Notes: generated by a model from the letters alone, not told the origin. A stretch of 64,000 nt of DNA from Sulfurimicrobium sp031426915 (GCA_031426915.1 JASJPB010000013.1:124001-188000); one strand, 5' to 3'. Counted from the stretch's first letter, positions 1 through 9,417 are shown. Translations and numbers: made by a program.

Positions 1-2
1 AA

Positions 3-701
3 AAACCCGCCATTCTGCTGCCTCTGGTGCTACACGCCTGGCTGCTATACCAGTTCATCTTTCAGCCAGACGGCCTGAAGCTCGGTGTCGGCCAAGCCAT
101 TTCCGCCATCGCCTGGCTCACCGTGCTGGTGTACTGGCTAGCGAGTCTGCGCAACAACCTGGAAGGGCTGCAGGGATTTGTACTGCCATTCGCCGCGATC
201 AGCCTGGCTGCGCCCCTGCTGCTGCCCGCCACACATACGCTGCCGCATTCGGAACTCCCCCTGCTGAAGGTACATTTGCACATCGCCATCCTTGCCTACA
301 GTCTGTTCACCATTGCCGCATTGCACGCGCTGCTGATGGCCGTGGCGGAGCGCCACCTGCACTCAAGATCACTATCCACCTTGTTGCAACGACTCCCGCC
401 GCTACTCACCATGGAACATCTGCTGTTCCGTATTCTGTGGGCAGGTTTCATTCTGCTCACGCTGACCCTGGCCAGCGGCATGGTATTCTCCAAGGAACTG
501 TTCGGCCAGACCTTGCAATTCAGCCACAAAACGCTGTTTGCACTGATTTCATGGGCTATCTACGCCTCGCTGCTGGGAGGGCGTCAGATTTACGGTTGGC
601 GCGGACGCACTGCGATACGCTGGACACTGAGCGGATTCGCCGCTTTGCTGCTGGCATATATCGGCAGCAAATTCGTTATCGAAATCATCCTGGGCCGCTG
701 A
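3..701 (+). CDS. CcsA/CcmC-like inner membrane protein (YpjD type), 5' end outside window
   Basis: The reading frame is open from the first base of the window, so the N-terminus is missing. What remains (about 233 residues) is a polytopic membrane protein with about seven hydrophobic segments and a segment rich in His (VHLHIAILAYS). This layout fits the CcsA/CcmC/YpjD cytochrome c assembly family, whose better-known members handle heme at the membrane. Members are about 265-280 aa, so roughly 40 residues lie upstream. The classical WWD heme loop is not obvious, which favours the YpjD subgroup of uncertain function. The next gene, a CorC-type transporter, follows in the same direction after about 70 bases, a common neighbour. 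Confidence 0.75.
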   Translation, partial: KPAILLPLVLHAWLLYQFIFQPDGLKLGVGQAISAIAWLTVLVYWLASLRNNLEGLQGFVLPFAAISLAAPLLLPATHTLPHSELPLLKVHLHIAILAYSLFTIAALHALLMAVAERHLHSRSLSTLLQRLPPLLTMEHLLFRILWAGFILLTLTLASGMVFSKELFGQTLQFSHKTLFALISWAIYASLLGGRQIYGWRGRTAIRWTLSGFAALLLAYIGSKFVIEIILGR

Positions 702-771
702 ACCCCATTCCCCGATGACCATGCATTCGGTCCCGACAATACCTCATTCAATAGCATAGGCCCCACGTTTC

Positions 772-2046
772 TTGGACGACATTCCCTTAAGCATGCTGCT
801 CGGTGCGCTGGCCATCCTGCTCATCGCCTCCGGGGTTTTCTCCATCTCTGAAACCAGCATGATGGCGCTCAATCGCTATCGCCTCAAACACCTGGCACAG
901 TCAGGCCATCGCGGCGCCAGGCTCACCACCCAACTCCTGGAAAAAACCGACAAGCTTCTGGGTGTCATCCTGCTCGGCAACAACTTGATCAATGCCGCCT
1001 CGGCCGCCCTGGTCACGGTCATCACGGTACGACTGATGGGCGAGAGCGAATGGGCATTATCCATTGCCACGCTCGCCGTAACCTTCGCCATCCTGGTGTT
1101 CAGCGAAATCACCCCCAAGGTGATAGGCGCTGCCTATCCCGAGCGCATCGCCCTGCCCTTGAGCTTCATTCTTGCTCCATTGCTCAAACTGTTTTACCCC
1201 GTGGTCTGGTTCGTTAACCTGTTCGTGAGCGCGCTGCTGTGGCTGCTGCGCCTCAAACCTTCGCTGGAAAGCAGCGGCAGCCTGAGCCTGGAAGAATTGC
1301 GTACCCTGGTACTGGAGGCCGGCCATTACATCCCGCAGAAGCACCAGAGCATCCTCATCAACCTGTTCGGCCTGGAAAAAATTACCGTTGACGACGTGAT
1401 GACCCCACGCAACCAGATCGAGGCCATTGATCTCGATGCGCCGGCAGAAGAGATACGCCACCAGCTTTCCACCAGCCACCATACGCGGATCCCGGTGTAT
1501 CAGGGGCAACCGGACAACATCATCGGCCTGATCCATATGCGCAAGGTACTACATCAGACCCAGTCCGGCGAACTCGATACCGAGTCATTGCGGGAAGTGA
1601 TGCGAGAGCCTTATTTCATCCCGGCCGGCACCGCGCTGTTCACACAGTTGCAACATTTCCAGGAAAACCAGCGGCGACTGGGACTGGTGGTTGACGAATA
1701 CGGCGAGTTGCTCGGGCTGGTGAGTCTGGAAGACATCCTGGAGGAAATCGTGGGCGAATTCACCACCCACGCCCCGGCGCAAGGCGGCGCCTTGCGCCGC
1801 CAGGACGACGGCAGCTGGCTGGTGGACGGCGGCAGCATGCTGCGTGAGCTGAACCGCAAATTAGGGCTACAGTTCCCCCTCGATGGCCCAAAAACCCTGA
1901 ACGGCCTGATCCTGGAACATCTGGAAGACATTCCGGAAGCCGGCATCAGCCTGAAAATCGCCGGCACCACCATGGAGATCCTGCAAATCCAGGACCGGGC
2001 GGTAAAGGTGGCCAGAATCTTCCCTCCGCCCGGAAACGGCCAATAA
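772..2046 (+). CDS. HlyC/CorC (CNNM/UPF0053) family transporter
   Basis: A 424-residue inner membrane protein. The N-terminal DUF21 domain (about residues 1-190) has several hydrophobic helices and the family-typical SETSMMALNRYRLKHLA stretch. It is followed by a pair of CBS domains (VDDVMTPRNQIEAID, then the segment around GLVVDEYGELLGLVSLEDIL) and a C-terminal CorC/HlyC domain (about residues 340-424). Family members act in magnesium or cobalt efflux, or in membrane ion homeostasis. The exact substrate cannot be read from sequence. Translation appears to start at TTG (772); no good ATG fits the start of the first helix. Length is normal for the CorB/YfjD type. Confidence 0.85.
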   Translation: MDDIPLSMLLGALAILLIASGVFSISETSMMALNRYRLKHLAQSGHRGARLTTQLLEKTDKLLGVILLGNNLINAASAALVTVITVRLMGESEWALSIATLAVTFAILVFSEITPKVIGAAYPERIALPLSFILAPLLKLFYPVVWFVNLFVSALLWLLRLKPSLESSGSLSLEELRTLVLEAGHYIPQKHQSILINLFGLEKITVDDVMTPRNQIEAIDLDAPAEEIRHQLSTSHHTRIPVYQGQPDNIIGLIHMRKVLHQTQSGELDTESLREVMREPYFIPAGTALFTQLQHFQENQRRLGLVVDEYGELLGLVSLEDILEEIVGEFTTHAPAQGGALRRQDDGSWLVDGGSMLRELNRKLGLQFPLDGPKTLNGLILEHLEDIPEAGISLKIAGTTMEILQIQDRAVKVARIFPPPGNGQ

Positions 2047-2113
2047 CGGGTTTACAAACAGACATGCAAGGGGCATCATTTAAAGCAATCTAACAAAATC
2101 GGCGAAAAACTCG

Positions 2114-3832
2114 ATGGTCGCAGCAACGATCCCCTCCAGCTTAAGCGGTCTGGCACGTCCTCTGGTTCAACAGGGATTGCTGCTTGAAGCCGACGCGGAC
2201 GCGATTCAGGCCCAGGCAAAAGCCTCCAACATCAGCTTCGTCAGCCAGCTGATTCTGAGCCACAAGCTTAATGCGCTGCAAATAGCGGAATTTGCCTCCC
2301 AGACCTTCGGTTTCCCCCTGCTCGACCTCAACGCGGTAGATGTGGATCATTTGCCCAAGGGCCTGCTAGACCCGACAATCATCCAGAGCAGGCGCATTCT
2401 CGCCCTGCACCAGCGCGGCACGCATCTTTTCATTGCCACGTCCGACCCCACCAACCTGCAGATGCTCAACGATGTCCGCTTCCAGACCAACCACACGGTG
2501 GAGCAGGTAGTCGTTGAAGACGACAAACTCGGCAAACTGATCGAAAAAGTCGTTGAGTCCAGCGACACGTCGCTAAAAAGCATGTCAATTGAGGACATGG
2601 ATGACCTTGAATTCACCGACGAGGAAACGCTGGCAAAGCAGGATGAAAGCGCCAGCGTCGAAATCGATGATGCACCGGTGGTCAAGTACCTGCAAAAAAT
2701 CCTGCTGGACGCCATCAATGCCGGCGTTTCCGACATCCACTTCGAACCCTACGAGAAATTCTTCCGCATTCGTTACCGCATGGACGGCATCCTGTATGAA
2801 GTCGCCCAACCCCCCTTGGCGATCAAGGACAAGATCGCATCCCGCATCAAGGTGATCTCGAAGCTGGATATCGCCGAAAAACGGGTGCCTCAGGACGGGC
2901 GGATGAAGCTGGTGCTGTCCAAAAACCGCGCCATCGACTTCCGCGTCAGCACTCTGCCCACCCTGTATGGCGAAAAGATCGTGATGCGTATCCTCGACCC
3001 CGCCAGCGCCACGCTGGGTGTAGATGCCCTGGGCTACGAGCCGGACCAGAAGGAATTGCTGCTTGCGGCGGTACAGCGCCCTTACGGCATGGTGCTTGTT
3101 ACAGGACCAACCGGCAGCGGCAAGACCGTATCGCTTTACACCTGTCTCAACATTCTCAACAAGCCGGGCGTCAACATTTCCACTGCGGAAGACCCCGCGG
3201 AAATCAACCTCCCCGGCGTCAACCAGGTTAACGTCAACGACAAGGCTGGACTGTCCTTTGCCGCCGCGCTCAAATCCTTCCTGCGCCAGGATCCAGATGT
3301 GATCATGGTGGGCGAAATCCGTGACCTGGAAACGGCCGATATCGCCATCAAGGCTGCGCAGACAGGCCACATGGTACTCTCCACCCTGCACACCAACGAC
3401 GCGCCCGCGACGCTGACCCGCCTGATGAACATGGGCGTAGCGCCCTTCAACATTGCATCATCGGTCATCATGATCACCGCACAGCGCTTGGCTCGACGTT
3501 TATGCAACTGCAAAAAGCCCCTCGACATCCCGCGTGAGGCGCTGTTAAGGGCGGGCTTCATGGAAGAGGAACTGGACGGCAGCTGGCAACCTTATGGTCA
3601 TATCGGTTGCGAAATTTGCAAGGGCACGGGTTATAAAGGCAGGCTTGGCATTTACCAGGTCATGCCCATTACCGATGCAATGAGCCGCCTTATCATGAAA
3701 AACGGCTCCGCTCACGACATCGCCGATCAGGCAAGGCTCGAGGGCGTACGCGACTTGCGTCGCGCGGGCCTGATCAAGGTCAAGGCCGGACTGACTTCGC
3801 TGGAAGAAGTCGAAGCCGTCACCAACGAATAG
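2114..3832 (+). CDS. pilB: Type IV pilus assembly ATPase PilB
   Basis: A 572-residue cytoplasmic hexameric ATPase that powers pilus extension. It has an N-terminal MshEN/GspE-N-like domain (residues 1-150) and a GspE/PilB ATPase core. The Walker A motif GPTGSGKT lies near residue 332, the Walker B region DPDVIMVGEIRD near 394, and the His box GHMVLSTLHTNDAPATLTRL follows. A tetracysteine zinc site (CNCKKP ... CEICKGTG) lies near residues 465-500, as in PilB proteins. It is first in a pilB-pilC-pilD cluster with an 11-base gap to pilC, so the three probably form one operon. The start ATG at 2114 gives the usual family length. Confidence 0.96.
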   Translation: MVAATIPSSLSGLARPLVQQGLLLEADADAIQAQAKASNISFVSQLILSHKLNALQIAEFASQTFGFPLLDLNAVDVDHLPKGLLDPTIIQSRRILALHQRGTHLFIATSDPTNLQMLNDVRFQTNHTVEQVVVEDDKLGKLIEKVVESSDTSLKSMSIEDMDDLEFTDEETLAKQDESASVEIDDAPVVKYLQKILLDAINAGVSDIHFEPYEKFFRIRYRMDGILYEVAQPPLAIKDKIASRIKVISKLDIAEKRVPQDGRMKLVLSKNRAIDFRVSTLPTLYGEKIVMRILDPASATLGVDALGYEPDQKELLLAAVQRPYGMVLVTGPTGSGKTVSLYTCLNILNKPGVNISTAEDPAEINLPGVNQVNVNDKAGLSFAAALKSFLRQDPDVIMVGEIRDLETADIAIKAAQTGHMVLSTLHTNDAPATLTRLMNMGVAPFNIASSVIMITAQRLARRLCNCKKPLDIPREALLRAGFMEEELDGSWQPYGHIGCEICKGTGYKGRLGIYQVMPITDAMSRLIMKNGSAHDIADQARLEGVRDLRRAGLIKVKAGLTSLEEVEAVTNE

Positions 3833-3843
3833 GGAACGAACAT

Positions 3844-5064
3844 ATGGCACTCGCGAAGAGGGATATTGTCAAGGAATACAACTTCACTTGGGAATGCAAG
3901 GACAAAAAAGGGAAAATTGTCAAAGGCGAGATGCGCGCCGCCAGCGAAGCCGTGGTCAATTCAAGCCTGCGGCGCCAAGGCCTGGCAATCATCAAGGTCA
4001 AAAAACAAAGCAGCCTCAAACGCGGCAAGAAAATCACCGACAAGGACATTACCCTGTTTACCCGCCAGCTTTCCACCATGATGAAAGCCGGCGTGCCGCT
4101 GCTGCAGTCGTTCGATATCGTGGGCAAGGGTCACAGCAATCCCGCCGTGCAAAAGCTGCTGGGCGACATCAAATCCGACATCTCGACCGGCAGCAGCATG
4201 AGCCAGGCGTTCAAAAAATACCCGCTATACTTCGACGCCCTCTACTGCAACCTGATCAACGCCGGCGAGCAGGCCGGTATTCTCGACATGATTCTGGACC
4301 GCCTGGCCACTTACAAGGAAAAGATCCAGGCCATCAAGGGCAAGATCAAGTCCGCCCTCTTTTACCCGGTTTCCATCATCATCGTGGCATTCGTCATCAC
4401 GGCGATTATCATGATTTTCGTGGTGCCGGCATTCAAGGAACTGTTCACCAGCTTCGGTGCCGACCTGCCCGGACCAACCTTGTTCGTCATGGCCGTGTCC
4501 GATTTCTTCGTTGCTTACTGGTATTTGATTTTCGGCGGCATTTTCGGCGGGTTCTGGGCATTTTTCAATGCCTGGAACAGATCCCGCAAGATGCAGGAAG
4601 TGATGGATCGCATCTTCCTGAAACTCCCCATTTTCGGCCCGGTAATCGAGAAGGCCACCATCGCCCGCTGGAGCCGCACTCTCGCCACCATGTTTGCCGC
4701 TGGCGTACCGCTGGTGGAGGCCATGGACTCCGTGGCCGGCGCGGCAGGCAACATCGTTTATTACAACGCCACCAAAAGAATCCAGAGTGAGGTCAGCACC
4801 GGCACCAGCCTTACCGTTTCGATGCAGAACACCGATCTTTTTCCCAACATGGTATTGCAAATGGTCACCATCGGGGAGGAATCCGGCGCGCTCGACTCCA
4901 TGCTGGGCAAGGTGGCGGATTTCTATGAAGCGGAAGTGGATGATGCGGTTGAAGCGCTCGCCAGCCTGATGGAACCGATGATCATGGTGGTACTCGGCAC
5001 GCTGATCGGCGGCCTGGTGATCGCCATGTACCTGCCGATCTTCAAAATGGGCCAAGTGGTCTGA
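3844..5064 (+). CDS. pilC: Type IV pilus inner membrane platform protein PilC
   Basis: A 406-residue polytopic protein of the GspF/PilC family. It contains two homologous T2SF domains (about residues 70-195 and 270-400). Each begins with the family pattern FTRQLSTMMKAGVPLLQSF or WSRTLATMFAAGVPLVEAM, and they are separated and followed by hydrophobic helices. It anchors PilB in the inner membrane and helps draw pilins into the fibre. It follows pilB by 11 bases and precedes pilD. The N-terminus (YNFTWECKDKKGKIVKGEM) is the normal PilC cytoplasmic start. Length matches the family. Confidence 0.96.
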   Translation: MALAKRDIVKEYNFTWECKDKKGKIVKGEMRAASEAVVNSSLRRQGLAIIKVKKQSSLKRGKKITDKDITLFTRQLSTMMKAGVPLLQSFDIVGKGHSNPAVQKLLGDIKSDISTGSSMSQAFKKYPLYFDALYCNLINAGEQAGILDMILDRLATYKEKIQAIKGKIKSALFYPVSIIIVAFVITAIIMIFVVPAFKELFTSFGADLPGPTLFVMAVSDFFVAYWYLIFGGIFGGFWAFFNAWNRSRKMQEVMDRIFLKLPIFGPVIEKATIARWSRTLATMFAAGVPLVEAMDSVAGAAGNIVYYNATKRIQSEVSTGTSLTVSMQNTDLFPNMVLQMVTIGEESGALDSMLGKVADFYEAEVDDAVEALASLMEPMIMVVLGTLIGGLVIAMYLPIFKMGQVV

Positions 5065-5075
5065 TCCGTTTCCGC

Positions 5076-5100
5076 CGGACCCCGCATCTGCGCGGGTCCG
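5076..5100 (+). other. Intergenic hairpin between pilC and pilD
   Basis: CGGACCC and GGGTCCG form a 7-bp GC-rich stem 11 bases after the pilC stop, extended by GC/GC past one bulged C. No run of T follows, so this is not a standard intrinsic terminator. It could be an attenuator or an mRNA stabiliser between pilC and pilD. Confidence 0.4.
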
Positions 5101-5127
5101 AAATACACGACCCGAACTGGAATTTCG

Positions 5128-6003
5128 ATGGAACTGTTACAGCTTCTCCAGACCACGCCGAGCGCCTTTATCGTCCTGTGCAGCGTATTGGGCCTGATGG
5201 TCGGCAGTTTCCTGAATGTCGTCATCCACCGTTTACCCAAGATGATGGAGCAGGAATGGCGGGAACAATGCGTAGCACTGGATGCCGACCCCGCCCAAAC
5301 GCCTGCACCGGCAGGCCCGCGCTATAACCTGGTTGTCCCACGCTCGGCGTGCCCTGCTTGCGGCCATCAAATCCGGGCCATGGAGAATATTCCCATTCTG
5401 AGCTACCTGGCATTGCGCGGTCGTTGCGCAAAATGCAAGGCCGGAATCAGCCTGCGTTACCCCGTTGTCGAAGCCATCTGTGGCGCGCTCAGCGCCTTCG
5501 TCGCCTGGCATTTCGGCTTTGGCGCCAGCGCACTGACGGCACTGGTGTTCGTCTGGGCGCTCATCGCGCTCACTTTCATAGACTTCGACACCCACCTGCT
5601 TCCCGACAGCATCACTCAACCCCTGCTGTGGCTGGGGCTGCTGGTCAACATCAGCGGCACCTTTGTTTCCCTGACATCCTCGGTTGTCGGGGCCATAGCG
5701 GGATACCTCACCCTGTGGAGCGTGTACTGGCTGTTCAAACTCACCACCGGCAAGGAGGGCATGGGCTTCGGCGACTTCAAGCTGCTCGCCGCCATCGGTG
5801 CCTGGCTCGGCTGGCAGGTGCTGCCGCTCACCATCCTGCTGTCTTCCATGGTGGGCGCGGTGGTCGGTATCGCCCTGATTCTCTTCGCCGGTCATGGCCG
5901 CCAGATACCGATCCCCTTCGGGCCCTATCTTGCAGGCGGCGGACTGATCGCCCTGTTCTGGGGACAGGCGCTCACACAGGCCTACCTCGGCGCGTCCCTC
6001 TGA
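5128..6003 (+). CDS. pilD: Prepilin peptidase / N-methyltransferase PilD
   Basis: A 291-residue inner membrane aspartic protease that cleaves prepilin leader peptides and methylates the new N-terminus. The N-terminal helix is followed by the FLNVVIHRLP motif and a four-cysteine zinc site (CPACGHQI ... GRCAKC, about residues 75-103). The two catalytic aspartate motifs are present: FIDFDTHLLPD near residue 151, and GFGDFKLLAAIGAWLG near 213. At least seven hydrophobic segments can be seen. It is third in the pil cluster and abuts coaE, the standard order in beta- and gammaproteobacteria. Confidence 0.96.
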   Translation: MELLQLLQTTPSAFIVLCSVLGLMVGSFLNVVIHRLPKMMEQEWREQCVALDADPAQTPAPAGPRYNLVVPRSACPACGHQIRAMENIPILSYLALRGRCAKCKAGISLRYPVVEAICGALSAFVAWHFGFGASALTALVFVWALIALTFIDFDTHLLPDSITQPLLWLGLLVNISGTFVSLTSSVVGAIAGYLTLWSVYWLFKLTTGKEGMGFGDFKLLAAIGAWLGWQVLPLTILLSSMVGAVVGIALILFAGHGRQIPIPFGPYLAGGGLIALFWGQALTQAYLGASL

Positions 6004-6005
6004 CG

Positions 6006-6608
6006 GTGCTGGCAATCGGACTTACCGGCGGCATCGGCTGCGGCAAAAGCGCGGCAGCCGAAATATTTGCCCAATTCGGCGCCGCCGTGATCGACACCGA
6101 TCAGATCGCTCGCCAACTCACAGAAACCGGTCGGCCCGCCCTGCTCGCGATTGGGGAACAATTCGGAGCAGATTACCTCCTGCCCGATGGCAGCCTTGAC
6201 CGTCCCCGTTTACGCCGCCGGGTATTTGCCGACACGGACGCGAAAAAAAAGCTGGAGCATATTCTCCATCCCCTTATCAAGGAAGAAGTACGCAAGCGGC
6301 TCGCCGACGTTCAAGCCCCCTATGTCGTCATAGTCGTACCGCTGCTGCTGGAAACGGGTAATTACGGCGACTTGACGCAGCGGGTTCTGGTGGTCGACTG
6401 TTCGGAAGCGCAACAGGTCGCGCGCGTCATGGCACGAAGCAATCTCACCGCGGAAGAAGTCCGCGCCATCATGGCAGCCCAGATCAACCGCGCGGAAAGA
6501 CTGCGCCGCGCGGATGACCTATGCAAAAATCATGGCGACCTGTCTGCGTTACAAAACCAGGTGCTGCAACTGCACCAGAAATACCAGCAACTCGCTGCCG
6601 CAGCCTGA
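6006..6608 (+). CDS. coaE: Dephospho-CoA kinase
   Basis: A 200-residue cytosolic P-loop kinase that phosphorylates dephospho-CoA in the last step of coenzyme A synthesis. The Walker A motif GLTGGIGCGKS lies at the extreme N-terminus, followed by the acceptor-binding region VIDTDQIAR and the lid region LHPLIKEEV. The likely start is GTG at 6006, two bases after the pilD stop, because the P-loop begins six residues later and no ATG lies closer. The coupling to pilD is conserved in related bacteria. Confidence 0.95.
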   Translation: MLAIGLTGGIGCGKSAAAEIFAQFGAAVIDTDQIARQLTETGRPALLAIGEQFGADYLLPDGSLDRPRLRRRVFADTDAKKKLEHILHPLIKEEVRKRLADVQAPYVVIVVPLLLETGNYGDLTQRVLVVDCSEAQQVARVMARSNLTAEEVRAIMAAQINRAERLRRADDLCKNHGDLSALQNQVLQLHQKYQQLAAAA

Positions 6609-6756
6609 ATTTCCGGCGCGCACCCCATGCCCAGCGATAGAAAAATTGAATCCATTTGTCAAATTCAATATTTTCCGTCAGAATCAATAAAATTTATCCG
6701 CTCCTTGCCGTTCAGAACGCAAGGGATAGCGCCCGATCAAAGGTTGCCCCTGTTGC

Positions 6757-7512
6757 ATGATTAGCTACGACTATCCTCTCAACGAACGGGTACGCACCAT
6801 GTTGCGCCTGGAGGATTTGTTCGCCAGGACCGATTTCTTCACGGCGCAATCCCACGCACCGGACCATCACGCAGCCCTGCTCTCCCTGTTCGAGATCCTC
6901 GAAGTATCCTGCCGCGCCGACCTCAAGTCGGACCTGCTGCAAGAGCTGGAAAGGCAAAAACAGATACTGGAAGCCCTGCGCAGCAACCCTGCAATTTCAG
7001 TACAGGCACTGAACGAAATTCTGGACGATATCGGCCAAACTTCTGCCAGGCTGCATGAGCTTTCAGGCAAGCTGGGGCAGCATATACGCGACAACGAATG
7101 GCTCATGAGCATCAAACAGCGCACGACCATTCCTGGCGGAGTGTGCGAATTTGATCTTCCTTCCTATCATTTCTGGCTCAGTCAGGATGAAGAAAGCCGA
7201 CGGCGCGAGTTGCAAGAATGGCTGGCGCCGCTATCACCGATCAACGATGGCCTGCGTCTGGTGCTCAAATTATTGCGCGACAGCGGAAAAACCTCCCGGC
7301 ACACCGCTGTACATGGATCGTTTCAGCAGATGCTCGCCGGCCGCGTGGCCCAGATGATCCGCGTCACGATGCTTACCGATCTGCCCTGTTTCCCGGAAAT
7401 CAGCGCCAACAAATACGCCATCAACATCCGCTTCACCTCTCTTGGCGGCAAGCAAAAGCCGCGCGTATGCGAAAAAGATGTCGAATTTGAGCTGACGCTA
7501 TGTAATTTCTAA
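6757..7512 (+). CDS. zapD: Cell division protein ZapD
   Basis: A 251-residue cytoplasmic protein of the ZapD (YacF, DUF1342) family, which binds and bundles FtsZ. Family traits are the N-terminal YPLNERVRTMLRLEDLF, the DLKSDLLQELERQKQ helix and the GVCEFDLPSYHFWL region in the middle. The last codons, acg cta tgt aat ttc taa (TLCNF), lie inside a 16-base sequence that recurs at 16611-16626 over the yacG start codon. The 3' end is therefore the left attachment site of the downstream element. The silent TGT/TGC difference keeps the protein sequence intact. Confidence 0.95.
   Translation: MISYDYPLNERVRTMLRLEDLFARTDFFTAQSHAPDHHAALLSLFEILEVSCRADLKSDLLQELERQKQILEALRSNPAISVQALNEILDDIGQTSARLHELSGKLGQHIRDNEWLMSIKQRTTIPGGVCEFDLPSYHFWLSQDEESRRRELQEWLAPLSPINDGLRLVLKLLRDSGKTSRHTAVHGSFQQMLAGRVAQMIRVTMLTDLPCFPEISANKYAINIRFTSLGGKQKPRVCEKDVEFELTLCNF
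7495..7510 (+). repeat. attL core
   Basis: The sequence acgctatgtaatttct covers the last codons of zapD up to the first base of its stop. It matches 16611-16626 at 15 of 16 positions; the sole difference is T7503 versus C16619. It is taken as the left crossover core. Confidence 0.85.
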
Positions 7513-7622
7513 GGCCATTTCAGGCCACCTCAGCAAGCCTCACCAATCGCCTCAACACCCAGTATTTAAAAGTTTTATTTGTATCTTGCCGTCTCATGTG
7601 TCATCGTAACAGCACATCGTTA

Positions 7623-7684
7623 TTGAGTAGCTACATGAGTAGCCGCAGCAGTATGAGTAGCTAAGCACCCTTCCTAGCTACTCA
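7623..7684. repeat. Left integrase arm-type repeats (TGAGTAGCTA)
   Basis: The decamer TGAGTAGCTA occurs at 7624-7633 and 7654-7663. An 8/10 copy lies at 7636-7645 and an inverted copy (TAGCTACTCA) at 7675-7684. All lie just upstream of the integrase gene. Two more copies lie near the right end at 16529 and 16541. A 21-base stretch containing two copies (7623-7643) recurs exactly at 16528-16548. Position and repetition suit arm-type binding sites for the N-terminal domain of the integrase, or excisionase sites. Confidence 0.7.
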
Positions 7685-7729
7685 AGTGATGCCACGAACA
7701 CATGTCTACACTTTCCTGAGGAGTGGCAC

Positions 7730-8983
7730 GTGAGCAAGCTAACTGCCGTACAGCTTCGAAACTGGATCATGGCCGGAAACTCCGTCGCCAAGTCTGACGG
7801 CGACGGACTGACCTTCACCATGAGCGCAAAGCAAGCGAAGGATAAGTGCGGCTCATGGGTACTTCGTTACCGTGCGCCCGGTGCAAAGTCACAAAAAGAA
7901 GTGACCTTGGGCCACTACCCTGACATTCCACTTGGCGAAGCCCGCAAACTGGCAACCGAACACCGCGCAAAGATTCAGCAGGGCGCGGATGTAGGCCGGG
8001 AAAAACAGAAGATCAAAAAGGAAACAGCGCGCGCCTGGACATTCAAACGACTGGCCGACGATTACCTTGAACGCGCCAGCGAGCGCCTGTCAGACGCCAC
8101 AATTAGCGGACGGCGGCAACAGTTGCGTGATTATGTCATGCCGAAGATAGGGCACCTTCCCGCTGCGGAGGTTAACGCGGGGGATGTTGTCTCAATTGTG
8201 GAAGCCGCCGCAACTAAATCCTTGCACGTTGCCCGGTTGGTGCTGATCGCCGTGCGGGAGGTTTTTTCTCATGGTGTGGCACGGCATGTCGTAACCAGCA
8301 ATCCATGCGCCCACGTCAAAGCCAGGGCCATTATTGGCACCCCCAAGGAACGCCGGACCAGGCTCATGCTGACCGATGATGAACTGTCAGCGATGCTCCC
8401 CGAACTTGAAACCATTGGCCGCCAAAATGCCCTGATGGTGAAAATCTTGCTGGGAACAGCAACGCGGATAGGCGAACTGGTTTTGTCGGAGTGGAGTCAT
8501 TTGGACTTTGAAAAAGCCGAATGGACAATCCCCAAGGAAAACACCAAAACACAGAAGGGCTTTGTCATACCTCTGACGCCATTGGTTGCAGGATGGTTTG
8601 CTGAACTGCATACCCTCGCCTTTGGCTCCCGCTACGTGCTTCCACAGCGACTGGTTCGGGGAGAAAAGGCGGACAAGCCCATGGAATGTACAAGCCTAAA
8701 CGCGGCCCTTAACAGGCTGAGCGTCCACCTTGGCGACAAGTGCCGACGCTTCACCCCTCACGACCTGAGGTCAACGGCCAGAAGCCACCTTGGGTCTTTG
8801 GGCGTGGACGTACTGATAGCGGAACGCTGCCTGAATCATTCGCTTGGCGGGCTGGTGGCGGTCTATGACCAACATGATTACCTGACGGAACGCCGCAAGG
8901 CGCTTGAATTGTGGTCAACCAAAATCGCGGCCCTTGAGCAGGGCAAGCCGTTCAACGTGGTTCCATTCAAGCGGACGGCATAG
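7730..8983 (+). CDS. int: Tyrosine recombinase/integrase (P4-like, N-terminal arm-binding domain)
   Basis: A 417-residue site-specific recombinase. The N-terminal about 90 residues form the DUF4102-type arm-binding domain (DGDGLTFTMSAKQ ... VTLGHYPDIPLGEARKLA). A SAM-like core-binding domain follows, then the catalytic domain. Catalytic residues are R246 (ATRIGELVLSEW), H344 and R347 (PHDLRSTARSHLG), the CLNH segment, and the nucleophile Y379 (VAVYDQHDYL). It therefore looks intact. The start is GTG at 7730, preceded by a strong GAGGAG ribosome site. Direct repeats that fit arm sites lie upstream and the attL core is 220 bases away, so this enzyme most likely placed the element. Confidence 0.95.
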   Translation: MSKLTAVQLRNWIMAGNSVAKSDGDGLTFTMSAKQAKDKCGSWVLRYRAPGAKSQKEVTLGHYPDIPLGEARKLATEHRAKIQQGADVGREKQKIKKETARAWTFKRLADDYLERASERLSDATISGRRQQLRDYVMPKIGHLPAAEVNAGDVVSIVEAAATKSLHVARLVLIAVREVFSHGVARHVVTSNPCAHVKARAIIGTPKERRTRLMLTDDELSAMLPELETIGRQNALMVKILLGTATRIGELVLSEWSHLDFEKAEWTIPKENTKTQKGFVIPLTPLVAGWFAELHTLAFGSRYVLPQRLVRGEKADKPMECTSLNAALNRLSVHLGDKCRRFTPHDLRSTARSHLGSLGVDVLIAERCLNHSLGGLVAVYDQHDYLTERRKALELWSTKIAALEQGKPFNVVPFKRTA

Positions 8984-9048
8984 TTACACCCCCTCCGACA
9001 GGGGCTAAACGCCGGGCCTTGAAACGCAACCTGAATAGGAGGTATACC

Positions 9049-9294
9049 ATGAACGGCATAGACAAAGGGAACGGGGTAGAGACTGAATCACCCAAGTTCA
9101 CCCCGGAAGCCTTGGACGAATTGAGCGACAAGATTGCTGATATTTCGATCATCCTCAGATCGTTAGGCTTACTGGTTCCGGAAATACCATACGGCGACTC
9201 GCTTGATGAGGTTTGCCCTCGCAACACTGCCATAGCCCTAACCGAACGCGCCCACACGCTTGCGGGTGAATGCCTGACCATGTTTGAAAGATAG
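9049..9294 (+). CDS. Small hypothetical protein of the element
   Basis: An 81-residue acidic protein starting MNGIDKGNGVETESPKF, not recognised. The start at ATG 9049 is chosen because a very strong ribosome site (taggaggt) lies 6-13 bases upstream; an in-frame ATG 30 bases earlier lacks one. The sequence is mostly predicted helix (LDELSDKIADISIILRSLG, then TERAHTLAGECLTMF). No transmembrane segment or catalytic motif is seen. It follows the integrase in the same direction after 65 bases, so it may be co-transcribed. A role in regulation or excision is possible but not shown. Confidence 0.65.
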   Translation: MNGIDKGNGVETESPKFTPEALDELSDKIADISIILRSLGLLVPEIPYGDSLDEVCPRNTAIALTERAHTLAGECLTMFER

Positions 9295-9350
9295 CCAAGC
9301 AACATAGGGGTAATCGCTGCACAACGATTTTGCCAGTCCTAGCGCGACGG

Positions 9351-9417
9351 CGCGAACACCGGGAACCCTTACTCGGCTGGGCTGGCTCCTGATTAAGGGC
9401 AGGCGTGTAGGGGCGCG
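9351..9417 (+). other. Possible structured leader or small RNA before the 279-aa gene
   Basis: The 126 bases before the 9421 start are GC-rich next to an AT-rich gene and contain nested complementary segments. CCCTTACTC (9366-9374) pairs with GATTAAGGG (9391-9399) with one mismatch, ACAC (9356-9359) with GTGT (9405-9408), and CGCG (9351-9354) with CGCG (9414-9417). This gives a closed, interrupted hairpin ending three bases before the ATG, where it could control translation. P4-like elements use antisense and structured RNAs for control, but I cannot assign this to a known family. Confidence 0.3.
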